From Pseudomonadota bacterium (GTDB taxonomy: Bacteria > Pseudomonadota > Gammaproteobacteria > Xanthomonadales > Marinicellaceae): DNA of 5,731 nucleotides. Positions within the stretch are counted from its first letter, which is position 1. Every line of letters starts with the position of its first letter. The notes below the pieces were generated by a model. The model searched no databases. It saw only the letters and a program-made list of their open reading frames with translations, and was not told the DNA's origin. Below are positions 1-5,731 of this stretch, piece by piece. The position numbers were made by a program, and so were the translations under genes. The stretch is taken from NCBI GenBank assembly GCA_008501575.1, contig QQUO01000263.1, positions 1-5,731 on the forward strand. Direction: 5' to 3'.

Positions 1-1
1 G

Positions 2-721
2 CCGATAGTTAATACCCACACCTGCCAAGTCAACAAAATAGAAGCATTAATGCGCTGTCCTGATTTAGCAGGTGGATTTTATAATACCGAAGAATTAATA
101 AGAAATTGTGAAGAAACAAGTACCATATTTGATATTGATATTGCAGTATTAAAACAAGTGAATAAGGACATTGAAATTATAAAACAACAATGTGCTGTTT
201 CAGAATTGGGTATTAGTTTGAATGTGTCACCCAATATTTTTAGTTGTCAATCTCATGTGTTTAATAAATGGTTGTTCTGGTTGTATGAATTGGCTCAAAA
301 AACAAAAGTCACTTTAGAAATCACGGAACGGGCCTTGCTCAATAAAAGCTCAACAACCTTGTCCGTTTTTAGGGATTTCAAAAAACGGGGTATAGAAATT
401 GCCATTGATGATTTTGGTGTTGGCTATTCATCCCTGATAACTCTGGTTGATTTCCCTATTTCTGTGATTAAGATTGATCGATCATTTGTAAAAAAACTCA
501 ACAAAGATGAAACTCAATATAAACAACTCATCAATTCCATCGTCACTTTAGCGGATAAATTAAATTTAGAAGTCATTGCAGAAGGGGTGGAAGAGGCTTA
601 TCAGGTTAATCTGTTAAATAAATATGGCTGTCATAATCTCCAAGGTTTCTATTTTTCCAGGGCCTTAAATAAACCCGATATTATTCAATATATTCGAAAC
701 CCGCAATGGTCAGATATTTAA
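2..721 (+). CDS. EAL-domain cyclic-di-GMP phosphodiesterase, 5'-truncated by the window edge
   Basis: This is the catalytic EAL domain of an enzyme that hydrolyses the second messenger c-di-GMP to linear pGpG, a switch between motile and sessile life. The frame is open from base 2, and the signature Glu-Ala-Leu is read at 41-49, immediately before the ATG at 50. That ATG is therefore internal (it is the Met of EALMR) and not the start; the gene begins upstream. Counting from base 2, the catalytic and metal residues expected in active enzymes are all present: E14 (EAL), N74 (NVSP), E106 and E109 (LEITE), D136-D137 (IDDFG), K157 (IKIDRSF), E194 and E197 (AEGVE), and Q214 (LQGF). The domain reaches almost to the stop, so sensory or GGDEF domains, if any, would lie off the left edge. 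The gene is much more AT-rich than its neighbours (50 G/C in 180 bases at 61-240). The family call is secure; the full architecture and the signal sensed are unknown. Confidence 0.93.
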   Translation, partial: PIVNTHTCQVNKIEALMRCPDLAGGFYNTEELIRNCEETSTIFDIDIAVLKQVNKDIEIIKQQCAVSELGISLNVSPNIFSCQSHVFNKWLFWLYELAQKTKVTLEITERALLNKSSTTLSVFRDFKKRGIEIAIDDFGVGYSSLITLVDFPISVIKIDRSFVKKLNKDETQYKQLINSIVTLADKLNLEVIAEGVEEAYQVNLLNKYGCHNLQGFYFSRALNKPDIIQYIRNPQWSDI

Positions 722-723
722 AC

Positions 724-747
724 AAAGTCGTACTAATGACGGCTTTT
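724..747 (+). terminator. Probable intrinsic terminator after the EAL gene
   Basis: Two bases after the EAL stop codon, an eight-pair stem (724-731 with 739-746, one G-U wobble) closes a seven-base loop. The 3' arm ends in four T residues followed by ATA. The 5' arm starts with A residues, so it could also work on the other strand. The stem is short and has only about three G-C pairs, so efficiency may be modest. The position directly behind a stop and ahead of a promoter-like pair supports the call. Confidence 0.45.
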
Positions 748-749
748 AT

Positions 750-779
750 ATGACAAGGGTGGTGGAATTTTAGTATCAT
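750..779 (+). promoter_or_regulatory. Candidate sigma-70 promoter for ald
   Basis: ATGACA at 750-755 matches the -35 consensus at five of six positions. TATCAT at 774-779 matches the -10 consensus at five of six, with an 18-base spacer. The predicted transcription start is near 786, leaving a leader of about 80 nt before the ald ATG. It lies just after the putative EAL terminator, as expected for a separate transcription unit. This is inferred from sequence match only. Confidence 0.4.
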
Positions 780-787
780 AAGCTCTC

Positions 788-805
788 TACGAAACCCAGT
801 TCGTA
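788..805. promoter_or_regulatory. Perfect inverted repeat at the ald promoter start, candidate operator
   Basis: TACGAA and TTCGTA form perfect six-base arms around a six-base centre (ACCCAG). The element sits at the predicted +1 to +20 of the candidate ald promoter, a usual place for a repressor site. No T tract follows on either strand, so a terminator is unlikely. It does not resemble the Lrp consensus I know. The regulator is unknown, and the element may instead act as an RNA hairpin at the 5' end of the leader. Confidence 0.35.
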
Positions 806-866
806 AAAACACCCAATGCCGTCAGTAATTGGCGCTTTTTAGACAATATTATGAGGATTTTATGCT

Positions 867-1928
867 ATGAGAATTGGCATACCGAAAGAAATTAAAACCC
901 TGGAAGGTCGTGTGGCCCTGGTGCCTGATGCTGTTTTAGATTTAATTAAAGCCGGCCACGAACTGCATATTCAAAGTGAAGCTGGTTTGTTAAGTGGTTT
1001 CTCAGATCAAGACTATAAAGCAATTGGTGCGATTATTGAGCCGGATGCCGAACAATTGTATGGCAGTTGTGAAATGATTGTAAAAGTCAAAGAACCTGTT
1101 GCAGATGACATTAAATATCTCCGGGAAGACCATTTATTGTTTTGTTATTTACATTTGGCGGCAGAACCGGAATTAACTGCTTCATTGTTGGACATCGGTT
1201 TAACTGGGGTGGCTTTTGAAACAGTGGAATTAGCCGATGGTTCTCTGCCGCTATTGGCCCCAATGAGTATCATTGCCGGTAAAATTTCGACCCAGGTTGG
1301 TACCCATTTATTACACCGACCCGCTGGTGGCAAAGGGGTGTTACTGGGCGGTTTGGCTTCAACTGAACGGGGTAATGTGGTGGTCCTGGGTGGTGGTGCT
1401 GCCGGTGGCCATGCAGCATCATTAGCGGCTTCGACCGGTGCCAATGTGGTGGTGTTTGATAAACGTCAGGACCGATTGGCGCAGATGATGGCCTTAGGTG
1501 CCAATGTAACTGCTTTATACCCTTATCAACAGTTAGTGGCTGATACTGTGGCTCAAGCTGACCTGGTGGTTGGTGCGGTGTTAATTCCGGGTGCGAAAGC
1601 CCCGCATGTGGTTTCTGAAGAAATGATAAAGATGATGGAGCCGGGTTCTGTGGTGGCTGATATTTCCATTGATCAAGGTGGATGTATTGCCACGTCCCAG
1701 GCCACCACCTGGAATAATCCCACCTATGAAAAACATGGCGTGGTTCATTTTACGGTGACCAACATGCCTGGCGCTGTACCCAGAACAGCCACCTATGCCA
1801 TTTCTGCCGCCATTTTGCCCTATGTACAAAGATTGGCGACTGCGGACTGGTACCAAGTTGAGGCTCTACAACGGGGTGTTAATGTAAAAGCTGGTCAGAT
1901 TATTCATCCAGCATTAAAAGACTTATAA
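867..1928 (+). CDS. ald: Alanine dehydrogenase (NAD-dependent)
   Basis: This cytoplasmic enzyme catalyses reversible oxidative deamination of L-alanine to pyruvate and ammonium with NAD. The 353-residue protein has the AlaDH/PNT N-terminal domain (about 1-135) and a Rossmann NAD domain (about 140-300). Residues equivalent to those characterised in the Mycobacterium tuberculosis enzyme are present: R15 (EGRVA), K75 (KVKEP) and H96 (LHLAA) for pyruvate binding and catalysis, and D269 in IDQGG. The dinucleotide loop is GGGAAG at 175-180, and D198 at the end of the next strand favours NAD over NADP. The start is supported by TGAGGA at 852-857, nine bases upstream. The protein ends at HPALKDL, roughly 15-20 residues earlier than the usual 370-odd; the downstream frames do not restore the missing tail. 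The gene stands 36 bases upstream of ftsK with no evident terminator between them, so read-through is possible. lrp, which often lies in this interval in other gammaproteobacteria, is absent. Confidence 0.96.
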   Translation: MRIGIPKEIKTLEGRVALVPDAVLDLIKAGHELHIQSEAGLLSGFSDQDYKAIGAIIEPDAEQLYGSCEMIVKVKEPVADDIKYLREDHLLFCYLHLAAEPELTASLLDIGLTGVAFETVELADGSLPLLAPMSIIAGKISTQVGTHLLHRPAGGKGVLLGGLASTERGNVVVLGGGAAGGHAASLAASTGANVVVFDKRQDRLAQMMALGANVTALYPYQQLVADTVAQADLVVGAVLIPGAKAPHVVSEEMIKMMEPGSVVADISIDQGGCIATSQATTWNNPTYEKHGVVHFTVTNMPGAVPRTATYAISAAILPYVQRLATADWYQVEALQRGVNVKAGQIIHPALKDL

Positions 1929-1929
1929 T
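1901..1929 (+). promoter_or_regulatory. Possible ftsK promoter overlapping the end of ald
   Basis: A consensus -10 hexamer TATAAT at 1924-1929 overlaps the ald stop codon. Seventeen bases upstream is a weak -35 candidate, TATTCA at 1901-1906 (three of six matches). Transcription would start near 1936, giving a leader of about 30 nt before the ftsK GTG. A perfect -10 hexamer in AT-rich DNA can occur by chance, so confidence is low. Confidence 0.3.
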
Positions 1930-1964
1930 GCTGAGACAGTTTAATATTACAGGGCGTCAGTAAC

Positions 1965-4235
1965 GTGAATGCGGTCTCCAAGCAAACGCGCAACAGAATA
2001 AAAGAAAGCTTAATCTTTATTCTGTTGCCGGTGGCCGGGTATTTATTGTTGGCTTTATTTAGCTATAGCCCCACTGATCCGGGCTCATTTGCTTCAACCG
2101 ATAGCGATAATGTTGCCAATTTAAGTGGCGTAACCGGGGCTTATGTGGCCGATTTTTCGCTGCACTTTCTCGGTTATTTCGCTTATTTTATACCGCTTGG
2201 TTTAATCTATTTGGCATGGCGCATTTACCATCGGCCCGATAATGGTGAACTAACCTGGCTTGATGCGAGCGTTAAAATTCTGGGATTTATCGCCACCTTA
2301 TTGGCCGGCTGTGGCTTATCTGATTTATATGCCAACACCGGTGCCTTGCCATTTTCCGGGGGTGGGATAATCGGCGATTTGGTGGGTAGTTCCGTACTGG
2401 CTGGTTTTGGCGTTATTGGTACCACATTGTTGTTGTCAGCCGTTTTTCTGGCAGGTGTCACATTATTCACCGGTTTATCTTGGTTAAAACTAACCGATGC
2501 ATTAGGTCGTCTTACCATTCAGTTTCTGCGCTGGTTGTTCAGTCAATGGCAACGCTTCAAAGATTGGCGAGCAGGTCGCGCTGCCAAAAGTGAGCGAGAA
2601 GTGTTGCGCCAAAAAGATGCCAACTTACAGCAACAGCGACAACCGATTTTGATTGAACAGACTGACCAGGATGCCAAACCCAGTAAACGTGCCACGAAAG
2701 ACAAACAACTGAATTTGTTTCACAGTTTACCGGCCGGTAAGTTACCCCCCTTGTCCTTGTTGGATGACCCGCCGAACCAAACCTATGGTTATTCCAACGA
2801 AGAATTGAAAGTATTGTCTCGCCAGTTAGAACATAAATTAGCTGATTTTAAAGTTATGGCTGAAGTGGTGGGTGTATACCCCGGTCCGGTCATTACCCGA
2901 TTTGAAGTCAATCCTGAAGCCGGAACCAAGGCCAGTAAAATCACAGCCCTGGCCAAAGATTTAGCCCGCGGCTTATCGGTATCCAGTGTGCGTATTGTTG
3001 ATGTTATACCGGGTAAACCGTTTATTGGCATCGAAATCCCCAACAGTAACCGTGAAATTGTTTATTTAAGTGAAATCTTGCGCTCGGTTAATTTTGATCG
3101 GTCCAAATCCGCTTTAACCATTGGCTTGGGTAAAAGTATTGGGGGCAATCCGGTGATTGTGGATATTTCAAAGATGCCCCATTTGTTGGTGGCGGGCACC
3201 ACCGGCTCGGGTAAATCGGTGGCGGTTAACTCCATGATTATCAGTTTATTATACAAAGCCAGTCCCGAACAGGTTCGGATGTTAATGGTTGATCCAAAAA
3301 TGTTGGAACTGTCAATCTATGAGGGTATTCCACATTTGTTGGCCCCGGTGGTGACTGATATGAAGGAAGCGGCCAATGGTTTGCGCTGGTGTGTGGCCGA
3401 AATGGAACGGCGCTATAAACTGATGGCGGCCTTAGGTGTAAGAAACTTAGCCGGTTATAACAGAAAGGTTCAAAAAGCCATTGAAAAAGGCGAACCGATT
3501 GCCGATCCTCTGGCTGAGGAGGGGATTGGTGCTGACAGCCCTGAAACCCTGAAACCCCTGCCTTTTATTGTGGTGGTGATTGACGAATTTGCCGATATGA
3601 TGATGATTGTCGGTAAAAAAGTTGAAGAATTGATTGCTCGATTGGCACAAAAAGCCCGTGCCGCCGGCGTCCATTTATTATTGGCCACACAACGGCCGTC
3701 AGTGGATGTCATCACCGGCTTAATTAAGGCCAATATCCCAACCCGTATGGCATTTCAGGTGTCGTCAAGAATTGATTCCAGAACCATCTTGGATCAGGGC
3801 GGTGCCGAACAATTATTGGGTCATGGTGATATGCTTTATTTGCCGCCAGGATCGAGTCAACCGGAGCGGGTTCATGGTGCTTTTGTGGATGATCACGAAG
3901 TACATTCTGTGGTGAATTACTTAACCACCCATTATGAAGCCGATTACCAGGAAGGCATTTTAGACAACTTGCAAATGACCGATGACGGTCAAATTATGGG
4001 TGAAACAGGCTTGCCCGAAGCGTCCGACACCGAGGTGGATGAATTATACGATAAGGCTGTGTTTGTGGTCACTGAATCTCGTAAAGCATCCATTTCTTAT
4101 GTACAAAGACGCTTGCGAGTCGGATATAACCGCGCAGCCACCATTGTTGAACAAATGGAAGAAGCCGGTGTGGTGTCGGCACCAGCACACAATGGTGCTC
4201 GTGAAGTCCTGGCACCGCCGCCTGTTAAAGATTAA
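1965..4235 (+). CDS. ftsK: DNA translocase FtsK
   Basis: FtsK is a septal, membrane-anchored hexameric DNA pump that moves chromosome termini through the closing septum and activates XerCD recombination at dif. The 756-residue protein shows four hydrophobic segments (about 15-34, 68-85, 104-121, 145-172), a short linker rich in charged residues and Gln (about 174-275), the alpha domain (about 280-370), the RecA-like motor with Walker A GTTGSGKS at 411-418 and Walker B IVVVIDEF at 535-542, the conserved RIDSRTILDQGG and LGHGDMLYL segments, and the winged-helix gamma domain (about 690-754) that reads KOPS sites. Its linker is far shorter than that of E. coli FtsK (1329 residues) and closer to Pseudomonas-type proteins. 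The start is GTG, the first canonical start after the in-frame stop at 1932, with AGGG at 1951-1954 as a modest ribosome site. An unusual Thr (T726) replaces an Arg in the DNA-reading helix. lolA and rarA follow, as in E. coli. Confidence 0.97.
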   Translation: MNAVSKQTRNRIKESLIFILLPVAGYLLLALFSYSPTDPGSFASTDSDNVANLSGVTGAYVADFSLHFLGYFAYFIPLGLIYLAWRIYHRPDNGELTWLDASVKILGFIATLLAGCGLSDLYANTGALPFSGGGIIGDLVGSSVLAGFGVIGTTLLLSAVFLAGVTLFTGLSWLKLTDALGRLTIQFLRWLFSQWQRFKDWRAGRAAKSEREVLRQKDANLQQQRQPILIEQTDQDAKPSKRATKDKQLNLFHSLPAGKLPPLSLLDDPPNQTYGYSNEELKVLSRQLEHKLADFKVMAEVVGVYPGPVITRFEVNPEAGTKASKITALAKDLARGLSVSSVRIVDVIPGKPFIGIEIPNSNREIVYLSEILRSVNFDRSKSALTIGLGKSIGGNPVIVDISKMPHLLVAGTTGSGKSVAVNSMIISLLYKASPEQVRMLMVDPKMLELSIYEGIPHLLAPVVTDMKEAANGLRWCVAEMERRYKLMAALGVRNLAGYNRKVQKAIEKGEPIADPLAEEGIGADSPETLKPLPFIVVVIDEFADMMMIVGKKVEELIARLAQKARAAGVHLLLATQRPSVDVITGLIKANIPTRMAFQVSSRIDSRTILDQGGAEQLLGHGDMLYLPPGSSQPERVHGAFVDDHEVHSVVNYLTTHYEADYQEGILDNLQMTDDGQIMGETGLPEASDTEVDELYDKAVFVVTESRKASISYVQRRLRVGYNRAATIVEQMEEAGVVSAPAHNGAREVLAPPPVKD

Positions 4236-4266
4236 TTGGGCGAGGCATTGTGTGCGAATAATGGCC

Positions 4267-4280
4267 TTGATCCTTATCAA
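4267..4280. promoter_or_regulatory. Perfect FNR/Anr-type box upstream of lolA
   Basis: TTGAT-CCTT-ATCAA matches the FNR consensus TTGATNNNNATCAA at all ten specified bases. Flanking C and G extend it to a 16-base palindrome. It lies in the ftsK-lolA gap, centred at 4273.5. Relative to possible -10 boxes at 4320 (TATGAT), 4356 (TACAAT) and 4381 (TATAAT), its centre would be near -58, -94 and -119. The first two are close to known class I activator positions. It could instead be a plain RNA hairpin behind ftsK, but no T tract follows. No fnr gene is visible in the window. Confidence 0.5.
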
Positions 4281-4380
4281 GATTGATTACGCAGTAAAGC
4301 GGCTTGAAGCTGGCTATTTTATGATTCACTCATGGCGTATATCTGTTCAATACACTACAATAAATTCAGCCGAAATTCTT

Positions 4381-4386
4381 TATAAT
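4381..4386 (+). promoter_or_regulatory. Candidate -10 box of the lolA promoter
   Basis: A perfect TATAAT lies 26 bases before the lolA ATG, which would give transcription from about 4393 and a leader of about 20 nt. No spacing between 15 and 19 bases gives more than two matches to the -35 consensus, so the promoter would be weak or depend on an activator. Promoter-like strings at 4320-4325 and 4356-4361 are alternatives. Confidence 0.4.
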
Positions 4387-4412
4387 GGCTACAGTTATTG
4401 AGGAGTTAAACC

Positions 4413-5054
4413 ATGAAAAAAGCCCTAATTGTCATTATATTGCTTGTGATAGGCCCGATGTTATTGGCCCAGGAGACACCAGAGACTGCGGTTGATGATC
4501 AAGCTGAACGCATCTTATCTGAATTGAGAACAGATTTGACAGCGCTACAAGCAGAGTTTAAGCAATATGAACTCACTCGAGACGGTCGTGCGGTTGATGA
4601 AAATTCCGGAACCGTTTGGATGCAAGCCCCGGATTATTTTAAATGGCACTATCAACAACCCTTTGAGCAATTAATTGTGGCTGATGGTGATCAGGTGTGG
4701 GTCTATGATGAGGACTTGCAACAAGTGACGGTCAAATCACAGAAAAACAACTTAAATCCCATCTATGTGATTATTAACAAAGAACTGTCCAGTCGTTATT
4801 ACAACATCACTTATGACGGTAATAAAGACCATTTAGACTGGGTAAAACTAAGCCCTAAAGAAGACTCCAATGAAGTAAAAAGTGTGTTGTTGGGCATTGA
4901 AGATAATCAATTGCGCAGTATTCATGTTTATAATCAATTGGATCAAATCCTGGTTTTTGAATTCAGTGATTTACAACGTAATCCAATACTGGCTGCGGAT
5001 ACCTTTAAATTTTCACCACCGGATGGTGTGGATGTGGTGGAAGCCATCGAGTAA
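4413..5054 (+). CDS. lolA: Outer-membrane lipoprotein carrier protein LolA
   Basis: LolA is the periplasmic chaperone that takes lipoproteins from the LolCDE transporter in the inner membrane and hands them to the outer-membrane acceptor. The 213-residue precursor (E. coli 203) begins with a typical signal peptide: two Lys, a hydrophobic core at about 4-18, and probable cleavage after A19 before QET. The mature part has LolA landmarks: QAEFKQYEL near 45-53, the PDYFKWHYQQP segment (73-83), IVADGDQVWVYDEDLQQVTV (about 87-106), and a C-terminal FKFSPPDGVDVVE. The position of Arg43 of mature E. coli LolA, in its KRP motif, is Ala here (A72, in MQAP). The start is well supported by GAGGAG at 4400-4405, seven bases before the ATG. 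It lies between ftsK and rarA, the conserved order, and its stop is two bases from the rarA ATG, so the two are probably co-transcribed. Confidence 0.93.
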   Translation: MKKALIVIILLVIGPMLLAQETPETAVDDQAERILSELRTDLTALQAEFKQYELTRDGRAVDENSGTVWMQAPDYFKWHYQQPFEQLIVADGDQVWVYDEDLQQVTVKSQKNNLNPIYVIINKELSSRYYNITYDGNKDHLDWVKLSPKEDSNEVKSVLLGIEDNQLRSIHVYNQLDQILVFEFSDLQRNPILAADTFKFSPPDGVDVVEAIE

Positions 5055-5056
5055 AT

Positions 5057-5731
5057 ATGGTTGTTGTTAAACACCAACCCCTGGCCGATAAACTCAGGCC
5101 CATCACACTTGATGAGGTGGTGGGGCAGCAACATCTGGTGACTCCGGGAAAACCTTTACACCGATTACTGACCAATAATTCTTTGCATTCAATGGTGTTT
5201 TGGGGGCCACCGGGTACCGGTAAAACCACCTTGGCACAAATAATTGCCGATAGCCTTGATGCGGATTTTATTCAATTGTCCGCGGTCTTAGCCGGAGTCA
5301 AAGACATTCGCAGTGCCATCGAACAAGCGAAAACCAATTTACCGCAGGTAACTGTTCTGTTTGTTGATGAAATCCACCGTTTTAATAAATCTCAACAAGA
5401 CGCCTTTCTGCCACACCTTGAAAATGGCCTGATAACTTTAATTGGCGCCACCACCGAAAACCCATCTTTTGCTTTAAATAATGCCTTATTGTCGCGCTTA
5501 AAAGTGTATATTCTTAAGTCACTGGATGATGAAAGTGCCGGTCAATTATTAGATAAAGGTGTGCAATCATTCGACCCACCGATGGCCTTAACCGAGGATC
5601 AACAACTGGCATTGATTGCCGCCGCTGATGGTGATGGCAGGAAACTCTTAAATTTAGTTGAAATACTGCAAGATTACAGCAGTGGTGGTCAGGTCAAAGA
5701 TGAAGACGTGGCTTTGGTCACCACCGGTCAA
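5057..5731 (+). CDS. rarA: Replication-associated recombination protein RarA (MgsA), 3'-truncated by the window edge
   Basis: RarA is an AAA+ ATPase of the clamp-loader-like RarA/Mgs1/WRNIP1 family that acts on single-stranded DNA gaps and stalled forks and interacts with SSB. The 225 visible codons cover the ATPase core: the PLADKLRP and VVGQQHL entry motifs (8-27), Walker A GPPGTGKTT at 50-58, the family signature LSAVLAGVKDIR (74-85), Walker B LFVDEIHRFNK at 101-111 followed by SQQDAFLPHLE, sensor 1 GATTENPSF at 130-138, arginine finger R147 in LLSRL, and sensor 2 GDGRK around R195. The C-terminal tetramerisation half (the E. coli protein is about 447 residues) lies beyond the right edge. 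The ATG is two bases after the lolA stop, and the ribosome site is weak (GGAAG at 5039-5043, or GAG at 5049-5051). Translation is thus probably coupled to lolA. No other plausible in-frame start is visible. Confidence 0.95.
   Translation, partial: MVVVKHQPLADKLRPITLDEVVGQQHLVTPGKPLHRLLTNNSLHSMVFWGPPGTGKTTLAQIIADSLDADFIQLSAVLAGVKDIRSAIEQAKTNLPQVTVLFVDEIHRFNKSQQDAFLPHLENGLITLIGATTENPSFALNNALLSRLKVYILKSLDDESAGQLLDKGVQSFDPPMALTEDQQLALIAAADGDGRKLLNLVEILQDYSSGGQVKDEDVALVTTGQ

Noticed and set aside
50..52. ATG as the start of the EAL-domain gene
   Set aside because: The frame is open to base 2, and the codons just before this ATG encode the EAL signature itself, so this Met is inside the domain.
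813..840. CCAAT/ATTGG inverted repeat followed by CGCTTTTT in the ald leader, as a terminator or attenuator
   Set aside because: The stem has only five pairs around a ten-base loop, and the T run is offset by three bases from the stem. Alternative weak pairings exist, so I cannot support a real attenuator.
1145..1444. Antisense open frame within ald
   Set aside because: It is a low-complexity Pro/Ala-rich translation opposite a well-conserved gene, consistent with a shadow frame; the same holds for the other antisense frames in ald, ftsK and lolA.
4266..4281. Palindrome behind ftsK as an intrinsic terminator
   Set aside because: The six-pair stem is not followed by a T tract (the next bases are ATTGATTACG), and the FNR-box match explains the symmetry better.
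3982..4401. A 139-codon + strand open frame overlapping the ftsK end and the following gap
   Set aside because: It overlaps the FtsK gamma-domain coding region in another frame, shows no recognisable protein features, and has no clear ribosome site.
1..5731. CRISPR array, tRNA/rRNA genes, insertion sequences, toxin-antitoxin or phage-defence modules
   Set aside because: I saw no regular direct repeats, cloverleaf-like segments, transposase motifs or terminal inverted repeats. Nearly all of the window is explained by five recognisable genes.

Overview
The window looks like a stretch of gammaproteobacterial chromosome. The evidence is the gene order ftsK-lolA-rarA, which is a familiar core block in that class, together with an Ald of the type found beside ftsK in several gammaproteobacteria. 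Composition is moderately AT-leaning. A hand count over 1381-1560 gives 96 G/C in 180 bases (53%), while the first gene is far more AT-rich. The proteins read like a marine or deep-branching relative of the Xanthomonadales (for example a Marinicella-like organism), but this placement is only an impression and needs a database search.

Layout, all genes on the + strand. At the left edge (2-721) lies the C-terminal catalytic part of a c-di-GMP phosphodiesterase (EAL domain); its gene starts outside the window. A short hairpin with a T tail follows its stop. The 145-nt gap before the next gene also holds a promoter-like pair and a perfect inverted repeat at the expected transcription start. Then come ald (alanine dehydrogenase, 867-1928), ftsK with a GTG start (DNA translocase, 1965-4235), a 176-nt gap before lolA containing a perfect FNR-type palindrome and a consensus -10 box, lolA (periplasmic lipoprotein carrier, 4413-5054), and, two bases later, the first 225 codons of rarA (AAA+ ATPase acting at stalled replication forks), which runs off the right edge.

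The genes are mostly housekeeping and do not form one pathway. FtsK couples division to chromosome dimer resolution, RarA acts in replication-fork maintenance, LolA moves outer-membrane lipoproteins across the periplasm, and Ald links alanine to pyruvate and NADH. ftsK, lolA and rarA are probably together by conserved synteny. ald probably has its own promoter but may read through into ftsK.

I do not see a previously undescribed system here. The points worth a second look are small: the FNR-like site upstream of lolA, non-consensus residues at two functionally studied positions (FtsK gamma domain and LolA), a short Ald C terminus, a palindrome at the ald promoter, the absence of lrp between ald and ftsK, and the abrupt base-composition change between the EAL gene and the rest.
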